A program made the translations under genes and the position numbers. Below the pieces are notes generated by a model that had not been told where the DNA came from, searched no databases, and worked only from the letters and a program-made list of their open reading frames with translations. From NCBI GenBank assembly GCA_036822055.1, contig DAISIK010000003.1:58655-122654 (forward strand): a stretch of DNA of 64,000 bases, in the 5' to 3' direction. Positions within the stretch are counted from its first letter, which is position 1. Every line of letters starts with the position of its first letter. This document shows positions 35,724-43,750 of the stretch, one piece after another. The stretch comes from DAISIK01 sp036822055 (lineage in GTDB: Bacteria > Verrucomicrobiota > Verrucomicrobiia > Opitutales > Puniceicoccaceae).

Positions 35724-35768
35724 GAACGATGTCCCGACACGCTTGACGCGTGTCGGGACTCATCGTTC
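35724..35768. repeat. Long hairpin (REP-like or terminator)
   Basis: A perfect 12-bp stem GTCCCGACACGC / GCGTGTCGGGAC with a 5-base loop (35731-35759), extended after a 2-base bulge by 7 further pairs (GAACGAT / ATCGTTC). No U-run follows, so it is not a standard intrinsic terminator. It lies 62 bases after the lyase stop and about 90 before the RAYT gene, where REP elements are often found. Confidence 0.7.
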
Positions 35769-35786
35769 TTCCGATTTCCAAACAAA

Positions 35787-36858
35787 AAAGGGGTCATTCC
35801 GTATGTGTCTATAAAATAAGCTTGCCGACTGGAATCTACGCCTCATGTAGGGAGTATGGCGAGAAGTTTACGAATCGAGCGTGTGAATGGTGTGTATCAC
35901 GTGATCAATCGTGGGAACTACCGGCAGGATTTGTTTATCGATGAGGGGGCGCAGCGGTCGTTCGAGAAATGCCTCTTCGAGGCCTGTGAAAAATGCGGCT
36001 GGATCCTGGAGGGGTATTGTGTGCTGACGAATCATTTCCATTTGGTTATCCGGACTCCAAGGGGTAATTTGGTCTATGGGATGAAGTGGCTGCAATCGAC
36101 CTTTGCGAACCGTTACCATCGTTTTCGCAGGACTAACGGTAAGCTTTTCCAAGGGCGCTATAAAAGCCTGATCGTTGAGGAGAAGACCTACCTGGGAGCA
36201 CTTTTGCACTACGTGCACCTAAATCCTGTCAGGGCGGGGATCTGCGATGTGGAGGGATTGGGCGACTATCGCTGGTCGAGCTATTGGTATTTGCAAAAAC
36301 CGGATGCGCGCCCGGAATTCCTGGATCCGAGAGGTGCTTTGTGCGCGGCAGGCGGCTTGGCCGACGATGCGCGTGGGCACCGTAGCTACAGGGACTATCT
36401 GGAGTGGCTGTCCGGAGACGCGAAAGCGCGTAAAGAAATGGCATTCGCCAAGATGTGCCGGGGATGGGCCTTAGGCTCAAAAGAGTTCAAGCGCGAGCTG
36501 CTCCAAAGTGAAGGGCTGTTGAGGGAGGGTTCCTTTGAGCGTATACACCTGGAAGGGACTGATTTAAAGGAAGTCAACGAGATGATTTGGGAGCATTGCC
36601 TTGAGCGGGCTGTCCGGGTCGTCGGCAAGACCGAGGCGGACATCGCAGGGGAGAAAAAGTCGGCCCGGTGGAAAATTTGGATCGCTTCGGAGCTGAAGCG
36701 GTATACCAGTGCCCCCAGCACGTGGATCGCAGCGAAATTGAATATGGGAGCACCACAGCTTGTCGGTGTCTATGTGAATCGCCTCCACCGTGAAATCGAG
36801 GAACAGCCAGATCCCGAATATGAAAATTTCATATCAAGATATACGGAATGACCCCTTT
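35787..36858 (+). mobile_element. RAYT-type transposable unit bounded by 18-bp inverted repeats
   Basis: AAAGGGGTCATTCCGTAT at 35787-35804 is the exact reverse complement of 36841-36858. The pair encloses a single gene, the REP-associated tyrosine transposase, and the right repeat contains its stop codon. Y1 transposases normally act on hairpin ends and not on long terminal inverted repeats, so these repeats may mark the ends recognised by the enzyme. No target-site duplication was recognised. Confidence 0.65.
35856..36851 (+). CDS. REP-associated tyrosine transposase (RAYT, Y1 HUH family)
   Basis: A 331-residue HUH single-strand nuclease. The HUH motif is NHFHLVI (H60, H62); the catalytic tyrosine region is FQGRYKSLIVEEKTYLGALL, followed by YVHLNPVRAG and YRWSSYW, all standard for TnpA-REP proteins. 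About 130 extra residues after the Y1 domain (CRGWALGSKEFKREL ... WIASELKRYTSAPSTWIAAK) form a C-terminal extension that I associate with a PVC-type subgroup, ending in a helical WIAAKLNMG-type segment. It begins 51 bases after the left inverted repeat and ends inside the right one. Probably a domesticated or low-activity mobile gene that maintains REP hairpins (inference). Confidence 0.88.
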   Translation: MARSLRIERVNGVYHVINRGNYRQDLFIDEGAQRSFEKCLFEACEKCGWILEGYCVLTNHFHLVIRTPRGNLVYGMKWLQSTFANRYHRFRRTNGKLFQGRYKSLIVEEKTYLGALLHYVHLNPVRAGICDVEGLGDYRWSSYWYLQKPDARPEFLDPRGALCAAGGLADDARGHRSYRDYLEWLSGDAKARKEMAFAKMCRGWALGSKEFKRELLQSEGLLREGSFERIHLEGTDLKEVNEMIWEHCLERAVRVVGKTEADIAGEKKSARWKIWIASELKRYTSAPSTWIAAKLNMGAPQLVGVYVNRLHREIEEQPDPEYENFISRYTE

Positions 36859-37016
36859 CTGGAGAGGGGCTTGTGATTTTCGGGGATTTGGGCGGGATAT
36901 TGCCTTTTTGCTCCCTTGTGTTTTGCCTTTGGGCGGAATGGGGGAGCGTTTCCTGCTCAAGGGCCTTTTTTTTCAGAGGAATCGGGCATCGGAAGTGGTC
37001 CTTCGCCGGTTGAAAT

Positions 37017-38825
37017 ATGCACCAAGAAATACTTATCCTGCTGACCATCGTTATTTTCACTGGCTCGTTGGCGCAGTGGATCGCGTGGCGAACGAACATT
37101 CCTGCGATCCTGTTGCTGCTGGGAGGAGGGGTTTTTTTGGGGGCCGGGACTGGGATCCTCAATCCCGACGAGGACTTCGGCAAACTGCTCTTTCCCATGG
37201 TTTCGCTCGGGGTTGCCCTGATCCTTTTTGAGGGAGGGTTGACGCTCAAACTGAAAGAGTTTCGGGAGAGCGGAAAAGAGATTCTAAAGCTGATTACGAT
37301 CGGGGCGGCGATCACTGGTTTCCTGACCGCGATTTTTGCTCACGCGATCCTTAAATTTCCGGTGGAAATTAGTGCTCTTTTCGGGGCTATTCTGGTCATT
37401 ACAGGACCGACGGTGGTGAGCCCGATGCTCAGGCAAATCCGGCCCCAGGGGAAGGTTTCCCACGTGGTCAAGTGGGAAGGAATTCTCAACGATCCGGTCG
37501 GTGCCGTGGCTGCTGTCCTGATTTACGAGGTGTTTCGGGTGGGAGCGGGCGAATCGGCGCCGCTAATGATTCTCTGGGGAATTTTCCTGACCTTCGCAAT
37601 CTCCCTACTCCTTTCGGTTCTGGGCGCAGGTTTGTTGATGGTGGCGATGCGTCGGCGCTGGCTTCCCGACTACCTCCACGTACCGGTGACCTTGGCGGTG
37701 GTGCTGCTTTCATTCACTCTTTCGGAGGTGGTGCAAAAAGAGTCCGGGCTGCTCACGGTGACCTTCCTCGGTATTTTGCTCGCTAATCAGAAAACCTTTC
37801 CAGTTCGCCACATTCTGGAATTTAAGGAGAACCTGCAGATTTTGCTAATCTCGGGGCTCTTCATCGTGCTGGGAGCGCGGGTCAACCTGGAGAGTCTGTA
37901 TTCGGTTGGACCTGAGAGTTTATTGCTCCTTTTTCTTATGATTTTTCTCGTCAGGCCCCTCGCGGTGACTGCGGCTACCTATGGTTCGAGCCTCGACTGG
38001 AAGGAGCGTGTCTTTTTAATGCTGATGGCGCCTCGGGGAATCGTGGTGACAGCGATTGCCTCGGTTTTCACGCTGCGAATGATTGAACACGGAAGGGTTC
38101 AACTGGCGCAGGTTTTCTTTGCCGAGATTCTTTTCGTCATATTTGGGACGGTTTCCTTCTATGGGATCGCGGCGGTGATTTTTGCGAAAAAAATGAAGCT
38201 ATCGAGTCCGCGACCCCTTGGTCTGGTATTTTTCGGAGCCCAGGTTTGGACTCGGGCAATTGCTTTGGCTCTAAAGCGCGAAGGGGTGCCGGTAGTGATG
38301 CTCGATTCTAACGAGGCAAACATTGATGCTTGTGAAGATTTGGGGCTCCGTGCTCACCAGGGAAACATTTTTTCCCATGAATTCCTCGAATCGATCAATT
38401 TTTCGGACTGTGGCCGAGCGCTAGCGATGACGGCAAACGCGGAGATCAATGCGTATGCCGAGAATGCCTTTGTCCGCTACTTTGGTCGAGCACAGGTCTA
38501 TCATCTATCGGTGGGTGCGAGGAGACCGAAGGAATCCGGAGTGTTGATGGATAGTGTTGGGTCCATTCTCTTTGGGAATGATGTGACCTACGAGGAGATC
38601 GAGAATCGATTCTTCAGGGGTGAAGAGGTCCTCCGCATTGTTTACGATTCCAAGACGGGTCTTCCGGAGGGAGTGATTCCACTCTTCTGCGTCGTTAGCG
38701 CGACCCAAACCCGAATCTTCTCGAGCCGGACGGTTTTTGTTCCGAAGGACGGGTCGGTGGTGCTGGCGATCGGCCCCAGAGAATCAGGCGAATCGATCTG
38801 CGAACCCTCAAGCACTGTAGAATAG
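37017..38825 (+). CDS. CPA-type cation:proton antiporter with C-terminal RCK-like domain
   Basis: A 602-residue inner-membrane Na+ or K+/H+ exchanger. Twelve or more hydrophobic helices fill the first 390 residues; family motifs include LGVALILFEGGLTL, VITGPTVVSPMLRQ and WEGILNDPVGAVAA (acidic ion-binding ND pair). The last 200 residues look like a TrkA-N/RCK nucleotide-binding domain (LGLVFFGAQVWTRAIALAL, VVMLDSNEANIDACEDLGL, MTANAEINAYAENAFVRYF), suggesting regulation by ligand binding. Ion specificity cannot be read from the sequence. The next gene begins directly after its stop. Confidence 0.85.
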   Translation: MHQEILILLTIVIFTGSLAQWIAWRTNIPAILLLLGGGVFLGAGTGILNPDEDFGKLLFPMVSLGVALILFEGGLTLKLKEFRESGKEILKLITIGAAITGFLTAIFAHAILKFPVEISALFGAILVITGPTVVSPMLRQIRPQGKVSHVVKWEGILNDPVGAVAAVLIYEVFRVGAGESAPLMILWGIFLTFAISLLLSVLGAGLLMVAMRRRWLPDYLHVPVTLAVVLLSFTLSEVVQKESGLLTVTFLGILLANQKTFPVRHILEFKENLQILLISGLFIVLGARVNLESLYSVGPESLLLLFLMIFLVRPLAVTAATYGSSLDWKERVFLMLMAPRGIVVTAIASVFTLRMIEHGRVQLAQVFFAEILFVIFGTVSFYGIAAVIFAKKMKLSSPRPLGLVFFGAQVWTRAIALALKREGVPVVMLDSNEANIDACEDLGLRAHQGNIFSHEFLESINFSDCGRALAMTANAEINAYAENAFVRYFGRAQVYHLSVGARRPKESGVLMDSVGSILFGNDVTYEEIENRFFRGEEVLRIVYDSKTGLPEGVIPLFCVVSATQTRIFSSRTVFVPKDGSVVLAIGPRESGESICEPSSTVE

Positions 38826-39806
38826 ATGGGGTCCGGTGGGTTAGTTGGGCGACCCCTCCCCGCATTGGAGGGAATCCTCAAACGCCGGGAGGGACTGCTT
38901 GGCACCGATGCATGGAGGGTGCTTCATCGCGGCGAGCTGGACGGTTTTGATGGCGTGATCGAGCTCTATGGGTCGTTTCTCAGTCTAGTGATTTATGAAA
39001 ATGCTCTGGAACGTAAGGAGGCAGTTGAAAAATTTGAGCCGGTGCTGAGTTACTTTTCGGAAAGGCTCAATCCCCGAGGGGTGTTAATCCGGCAGGCTCA
39101 GAAAAACCCCCATGCGCGGAAGCTGGCGGGTTGGCACGAGTGGAGGGGAGAGGCGTTTGAGGGACCTTTTGCAGTCGAGGAAAATGGACTGAAGTTTGAG
39201 ATTCTCATCCACCCACAGCGCCACCCTGGTCTGTTTCTGGACCAGCGTAGCACCCGCTCTTTGGTGAGGAAAGATGCCGCCGGGCGCCGGGTGGCAAATC
39301 TTTTCAGCTATACCTGTTCTTTTTCGGTGGCAGCCCTCGCTGGTGGTGCTGAAGAAGTTTATTCGGTCGACCTGGCCAACGGTTGCCTGCAAACGGGAAA
39401 GCGAAACCTAGCCTTGAACGAGCTAGACGGAGGAGAGGCCGCAAAATTCATCCGGGCTGACGTTCGGGGCTGGTTGGATCGCCAGTTGCGGCGGCTCGAG
39501 CGGGAGGCCGGGGCCTATCGGAAGTTCGATCTGATCATCTGTGACCCTCCGGTCTATGCCGCTGGGGAGAGACGGGGTGAGGGTTTTCACGTCGAGGCAG
39601 AGTGGGAAGGGTTGGTGACGAAGACGAGGCTGCTACTCTCAGAGAGAGGGATCGGTATTTTCGCCAACAACCATCGGGAGGGAAATGGGACTTTTTACCG
39701 CAAGATCCTGGAGCGTGCTTTCAGCGAGGTCCGTGAGCTGCCGCTGCCGGAGGATTTTCCAGAGGTGGGTGAGACGCACTCCCGAACCTATTGGTGTACC
39801 ACCTGA
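38826..39806 (+). CDS. Class I SAM-dependent methyltransferase, RlmI/RlmK-like
   Basis: A 326-residue methyltransferase of the RlmI family that modifies rRNA cytosine or guanine (family knowledge; target not proven here). The catalytic domain begins at HPGLFLDQRSTR, with motif I VANLFSYTCSFSVAALAGGA, VYSVDLANG, a conserved IRADVRGWL and the NPPY-equivalent LIICDPPVYA. The N-terminal part (about 100 residues) lacks the full PUA domain of RlmI. ATG 38826 follows the antiporter stop without a gap. Its end overlaps the convergent isochorismatase-like gene by 19 bases. Confidence 0.8.
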   Translation: MGSGGLVGRPLPALEGILKRREGLLGTDAWRVLHRGELDGFDGVIELYGSFLSLVIYENALERKEAVEKFEPVLSYFSERLNPRGVLIRQAQKNPHARKLAGWHEWRGEAFEGPFAVEENGLKFEILIHPQRHPGLFLDQRSTRSLVRKDAAGRRVANLFSYTCSFSVAALAGGAEEVYSVDLANGCLQTGKRNLALNELDGGEAAKFIRADVRGWLDRQLRRLEREAGAYRKFDLIICDPPVYAAGERRGEGFHVEAEWEGLVTKTRLLLSERGIGIFANNHREGNGTFYRKILERAFSEVRELPLPEDFPEVGETHSRTYWCTT

Positions 39807-40357
39807 GGATGTACAAACGAAGTAGGAAAAGCAGCAGGATCGGAGGCAGTGATCACGTTGTGACTCCCTAAAAGCCGCTTGAGAATGAGAAGACCGGCCT
39901 CGTGCATGTTTGGTCCCCCGGTGCTGGCACAGTAGCGACCGAGGATGATGGGGTGGAAGCCCTGTTCCACAGCGTCTCGAGCGGTCCCGGTAACGCAGAG
40001 GTCGGTATCGTTCCCACAGAGGTGGAGGATGCCGATACCTCGATCGCGCAACCACTGGAGGGAGGTGGAAGTGAGGGCGGAAAACCCGCTTTTTGCCACG
40101 ACTAGGGTGTCTTCTTCCAGTCCGGCGGGAATCTCAATAGCTGAGACGGTCCCGGGATCCTGATCCATCATCTGTAACCACCCCTTGAGGCGAGCCACCA
40201 CGGATTGGGCATGGTTGATGAAACGGCTCAGAACGATGTTTTGATAAAGTGGAAGGAGGTCGGGGATCCGCTGGTAGAGATCCTCGGTGTGAGGCCCACA
40301 AAATCCCTCCTGAACATCAACGACTACCAATGCGACCTCGCGGGAGAATCTATTCAC
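39788..40357 (-). CDS. Isochorismatase-family cysteine hydrolase
   Basis: A 189-residue hydrolase of the nicotinamidase/isochorismatase superfamily. The catalytic triad is complete: D14 in VVVDVQ, K89 in VAKSGFSAL and C121 in GNDTDLCVTGTA. The family includes nicotinamidase, N-carbamoylsarcosine amidase and others; I cannot select one. It is the third gene of thyA-folA-isochorismatase, its ATG overlapping the folA stop by four bases. Confidence 0.85.
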   Translation of the reverse strand: MNRFSREVALVVVDVQEGFCGPHTEDLYQRIPDLLPLYQNIVLSRFINHAQSVVARLKGWLQMMDQDPGTVSAIEIPAGLEEDTLVVAKSGFSALTSTSLQWLRDRGIGILHLCGNDTDLCVTGTARDAVEQGFHPIILGRYCASTGGPNMHEAGLLILKRLLGSHNVITASDPAAFPTSFVHPQVVHQ

Positions 40358-40842
40358 TGCCTCGAAAAGCTATAAAGCGTGAAATCCGTTTGGCGATCCA
40401 ATTCTTCGCAGACCGGGAAATCGGCCTCGAAGGGAGGCAGGAAGGTGTCCCCGGGGTAGGGTTGATTTACTTTTGTAAGGAAAATTTTTCGGCAGAAGGG
40501 GAAGAAAATTTTATAGATGTCGGCACCACCGATGATAAATGCCTCCTCGTCGGGCTGCAGGACTCCGAGAATGTCATCGACTGAGGGAAAGACCTCCGCC
40601 CCGGCGATTTCCGAGCATTGGCGGGAAAGGACGAGGTTTCTGCGGTTTGGCAAGGGACGACCAATCGAGTCGTAGGTTTTCCGGCCCATGATAACGGTCT
40701 TCCCGGAGGTTAGTCGCTTGAACCATTTGAGGTCACCCGGCAGGTGCCATGGAAGCTTGCCTTGATACCCAATGACGCGATTCTCCGCCATTGCCACAAC
40801 GGCGGAGAGATCATAATCGCGGGTAGAGAGGACGGGATTCAT
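40354..40842 (-). CDS. folA: Dihydrofolate reductase
   Basis: Reduces dihydrofolate to tetrahydrofolate with NADPH; needed to recycle the folate oxidised by ThyA. The 162-residue protein shows SAVVAMAENRVIG, the substrate loop LPWHLPGDLKWFK with the conserved acidic residue, VIMGRKTYDSIG for NADPH binding and FIIGGADIYK. Overlaps both neighbours by four bases (ATGA), so thyA, folA and the isochorismatase-like gene are probably translated as a coupled unit. Confidence 0.95.
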   Translation of the reverse strand: MNPVLSTRDYDLSAVVAMAENRVIGYQGKLPWHLPGDLKWFKRLTSGKTVIMGRKTYDSIGRPLPNRRNLVLSRQCSEIAGAEVFPSVDDILGVLQPDEEAFIIGGADIYKIFFPFCRKIFLTKVNQPYPGDTFLPPFEADFPVCEELDRQTDFTLYSFSRQ

Positions 40843-41633
40843 ACAGCAACCGGAGCGCTAATGGCGGGATGCGGGTGATAGTTGACGATGCTAAAATCCT
40901 CGTAGCAGAAATCTTCCAGACGTTGGCGGGGCTCCTTGATGAGCAGGCGAGGAAGGTCGCGAGGGCTCCTTGAAAGTTGCAGGCGGGCTTGTTCTTCGTG
41001 GTTCCGATAGAGGTGGAGGTCGCCAAAGGTATGGATGAAGTGGCCCGGCTGGAAACCGGTGACCTGGGCAATCATGAGGAGCAAAAGAGCATAAGAGGCG
41101 ATGTTGAAGGGAACGCCGAGGAAGATGTCAGCGCTCCGTTGATACAACTGGCAATTGAGGAACGAGCCGGAGACATGGAATTGGAAGAGGGCGTGGCAAG
41201 GCGGAAGGGCCATTTCGGAAAGCTCCCCGGGATTCCAGGCGCAGACGATCATTCGCCTGGAGAATGGAGACTTTTGGAGCTGTTCGATGACCTCCCTCAG
41301 CTGGTCAACCGAGGTTCCATCGGGGCGTCGCCAACTGCGCCACTGGGCCCCATAAACCCGACCTAGGTTGCCCTCCTGATCTGCCCATTCGTCCCAGATG
41401 GAGACTCCGTTTTCCTTGAGGTAGCCGATGTTGGTATCCCCACGGATGAACCAGAGCAGCTCGTAGATGATGGACCGGAGGTGGACTTTTTTGGTGGTGA
41501 GGAGCGGGAAGCCGTCGCGCAGGTCAAAGCGCAGTTGTTCTCCGAAAAGCGAACGGGTACCAACTCCTGTTCGATCCTCCCGAGGGTCTCCGAGGGTCAA
41601 GACTTTCTCCAAGAGATCCAGATAGTTTCGCAT
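40839..41633 (-). CDS. thyA: Thymidylate synthase
   Basis: Methylates dUMP to dTMP with methylene-tetrahydrofolate. At 264 residues it matches the E. coli enzyme in length. The active-site cysteine is C146 in MALPPCHALFQFHV; RTGVGTRSLFG, the dUMP-binding QLYQRSADIFLGVPFNIASY and the folate-binding HTFGDLHLYRNH are intact. First gene of the thyA-folA pair, divergent from pabA/trpG. Confidence 0.97.
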   Translation of the reverse strand: MRNYLDLLEKVLTLGDPREDRTGVGTRSLFGEQLRFDLRDGFPLLTTKKVHLRSIIYELLWFIRGDTNIGYLKENGVSIWDEWADQEGNLGRVYGAQWRSWRRPDGTSVDQLREVIEQLQKSPFSRRMIVCAWNPGELSEMALPPCHALFQFHVSGSFLNCQLYQRSADIFLGVPFNIASYALLLLMIAQVTGFQPGHFIHTFGDLHLYRNHEEQARLQLSRSPRDLPRLLIKEPRQRLEDFCYEDFSIVNYHPHPAISAPVAV

Positions 41634-41783
41634 TACAGGTTCGCGGGAGGGGGCAAATTTGGCCAGTGTTCAAGTGGATCAAATCGATGTCGAGAGCTAT
41701 TTCGGGGTAAAGCTGGGAGCGATGCCTGGTCGTGGGAGGGGCAAGGAGGGATTCCATACTGGCTCTTAGCTTGACTAGAGGCG

Positions 41784-42386
41784 ATGATTAGGAATGCTGC
41801 GAGGGTGCTTGTTATTATTGATAACTACGACTCCTTCACCTACAACCTCGTCCAATATTTCGGGGAATTAGGAGTCGAGCAGAAGATTTTTCGGAACGAC
41901 GAAATCACTCCCGAGGAGGTCCTTGAACTACGGCCAGAAGGGGTGGTGATTTCGCCGGGACCATGTTCGCCAAATGAGGCGGGGAATAGCCTCGGCACGG
42001 TGAAGGCCTGCGCCGGGATCATCCCACTGCTCGGGGTCTGCCTTGGTCACCAAACGATCGGTCAGTTCTTTGGAGGGCGGGTGGTGCGGGCGGAGCGCCT
42101 TATGCACGGAAAAACTTCACCGGTTCTCCATGAGGGTAAAGGTCTCTTTGCCGAGATCCCGACGCCCTTCACGGCGACCCGCTACCATTCGTTGCTCGTA
42201 GAGCGGGAGACATTCCCAGCTTGTCTTCGGATCACGGCGGAGACCTCAGAGGGTGAGATTATGGGCCTCGAGCATCGGGATTTGCCGATTTGGGGGGTTC
42301 AGTTCCATCCAGAATCCCTGGCAACTGAATACGGGCATCAGTTGTTGCAGAATTTTTTAAACCTCCTCGCGGTGGCTGAGGTCTAG
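41784..42386 (+). CDS. pabA: Glutamine amidotransferase of anthranilate/aminodeoxychorismate synthase
   Basis: Class I glutaminase subunit that supplies ammonia to TrpE or PabB. About 200 residues: VIIDNYDSFTYNLVQYFGE, SPGPCSPNEAG, the nucleophile C86 in GVCLGHQTIGQFFGG, TRYHSLLVE and the catalytic His-Glu in GVQFHPESLATEYG. TrpG and PabA cannot be told apart from sequence alone; with thyA and folA next door, a folate role is plausible. ATG 41784 is used; a GTG at 41808 would give the more usual N-terminus. Confidence 0.88.
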   Translation: MIRNAARVLVIIDNYDSFTYNLVQYFGELGVEQKIFRNDEITPEEVLELRPEGVVISPGPCSPNEAGNSLGTVKACAGIIPLLGVCLGHQTIGQFFGGRVVRAERLMHGKTSPVLHEGKGLFAEIPTPFTATRYHSLLVERETFPACLRITAETSEGEIMGLEHRDLPIWGVQFHPESLATEYGHQLLQNFLNLLAVAEV

Positions 42387-42392
42387 ATTGAT

Positions 42393-42842
42393 ATGCGTTG
42401 CCCATCCTGTGGACATCCTGAGTCAAAGGTCCTCGATACCCGAATGGCTAAGAACAACGCCTCGATCCGCAGGCGGCGTGAGTGCCTGGCCTGTGAGTAT
42501 CGCTTCTCCACGGTTGAAGAAATCCTCAGGGAAAATCTTCGCGTGATCAAGGTAGACGGCAGCCGGGAGGACTTCGACCGAAACAAGATCCTCAACGGAA
42601 TTCGTAAAGCAACGGACGGTCGACCCGTTGAGATGGAGCGGATCGATATGATGGTTTCTGAGCTGATCGACCGTTTGGAAAAGCGCTACCCGGGGGAGAT
42701 CCCGACGAGGGCGATTGGTGAGGAGATCATGGAACAACTGCGCCACATCGACGAATTGGCTTACGTGCGATTTGCGATCGCGTACAAAAACATCCGTGAT
42801 ATCGCCGAGCTCGAAGAACAGCTTTCCTCGATTCGCGGTTGA
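42393..42842 (+). CDS. nrdR: Transcriptional repressor NrdR
   Basis: Zinc-finger/ATP-cone regulator of ribonucleotide reductase genes; binds NrdR boxes when dATP is high. The 149-residue protein has C3, C6, C31 and C34 (MRCPSC and ECLAC) as the zinc ribbon, SIRRRREC for DNA contacts and an ATP cone starting at VIKVDGSREDFDRNKI. Length is standard. Together with thyA, folA and pabA it forms a nucleotide-metabolism neighbourhood. Confidence 0.96.
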   Translation: MRCPSCGHPESKVLDTRMAKNNASIRRRRECLACEYRFSTVEEILRENLRVIKVDGSREDFDRNKILNGIRKATDGRPVEMERIDMMVSELIDRLEKRYPGEIPTRAIGEEIMEQLRHIDELAYVRFAIAYKNIRDIAELEEQLSSIRG

Positions 42843-42858
42843 GACTGGCATCGGGGCG

Positions 42859-43581
42859 GTGGGAGAACCGGATTCGCCGGGCTATCTTGGGGTGGATGGC
42901 TGCCGGGGGGGCTGGTTGGCTGTTCGTTGGGTGCGAGGGAGATCGGTCGAGTTGGCAGTTTTGCAGTCTCTGCGGCATCTGCGACCCTGGCTGGGTGACC
43001 GACCGACGGCCGGACTGTGGATTGATATGCCGATTGGGCTTCCGGACGGCAGCCACGGATGGGTGAGGGGGTGTGACGGTGAGGCCCGGCGTTTTCTGGG
43101 GAAGCGCGGATCGAGTATCTTTCCAGCACCCATTCGATCGATCCTTGCGGAGGACGATTATCATTCAGCAAATGCGAAACAGCGGCGATTGGCTGGAAAG
43201 GGCTTATCGTGCCAAACCTGGAACCTGGTGCCGAAGATCTGCGAACTTGATCAATGGATCGAGCAGGGGGCCGATTCTCTCTGCCCGCGCGAGAGTCATC
43301 CCGAGGTTCTTTTTAAATTGTTGGGAGGAAAAGACCTGGAATCTAAAGTGACGGACTTGGGGGTTGGCCAGCGCAAGGAGGTACTCCGGCGCCACTCGGG
43401 CGGTTTACTCTTTGAATCGAGGGTCCCCGGTATCAGCCGATCACTGGAGGTAGACTACCTGGACGCTTCGGTCCTGGCGATCGGGGCCGCGCTAGCTGAT
43501 GACGGTTTGGTGGGATGTTTTGGGGGAGAGCTGGACCTCTGCCGGCGGCGGATGGAAATCGTTTACCCGCTCCTGGGCTGA
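42859..43581 (+). CDS. DUF429-family protein
   Basis: A protein of about 240 residues in the DUF429 family, a predicted RNase-H-like fold: YLGVDGCRGGW holds the first acidic residue, IDMPIGLPDG the second, and a conserved RESHPEVLF (SHPEV.F) follows, as is typical. The nuclease role is inferred from fold and not shown. GTG 42859 is chosen as the first start after the nrdR stop that keeps the whole family domain; the frame is open farther upstream within nrdR. Confidence 0.75.
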   Translation: MGEPDSPGYLGVDGCRGGWLAVRWVRGRSVELAVLQSLRHLRPWLGDRPTAGLWIDMPIGLPDGSHGWVRGCDGEARRFLGKRGSSIFPAPIRSILAEDDYHSANAKQRRLAGKGLSCQTWNLVPKICELDQWIEQGADSLCPRESHPEVLFKLLGGKDLESKVTDLGVGQRKEVLRRHSGGLLFESRVPGISRSLEVDYLDASVLAIGAALADDGLVGCFGGELDLCRRRMEIVYPLLG

Positions 43582-43750
43582 AAACGGTACCGAACCTTTC
43601 AGAAAGTGAAGCTGTGATTGGGACGGTCGGCGGGCGTGGGCCAGGCAGATTCTGGGAGCCGAGGGGGGGACTGGTGTGGAAATGGGCCGGCTCTCCTTTT
43701 TAACAAGGGGATGTGAATAACAAGAGAATAAGTCGATCTCGCTTTCAAAT

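Noticed and set aside
36958..36974. T-run after AAGGGCC as a terminator after the RAYT gene
   Set aside because: No stable stem with good loop geometry precedes the T-run.
42715..42858. Upstream extension of the DUF429 frame within nrdR
   Set aside because: The frame is open through nrdR but shows no DUF429 similarity before the YLGVDG segment.
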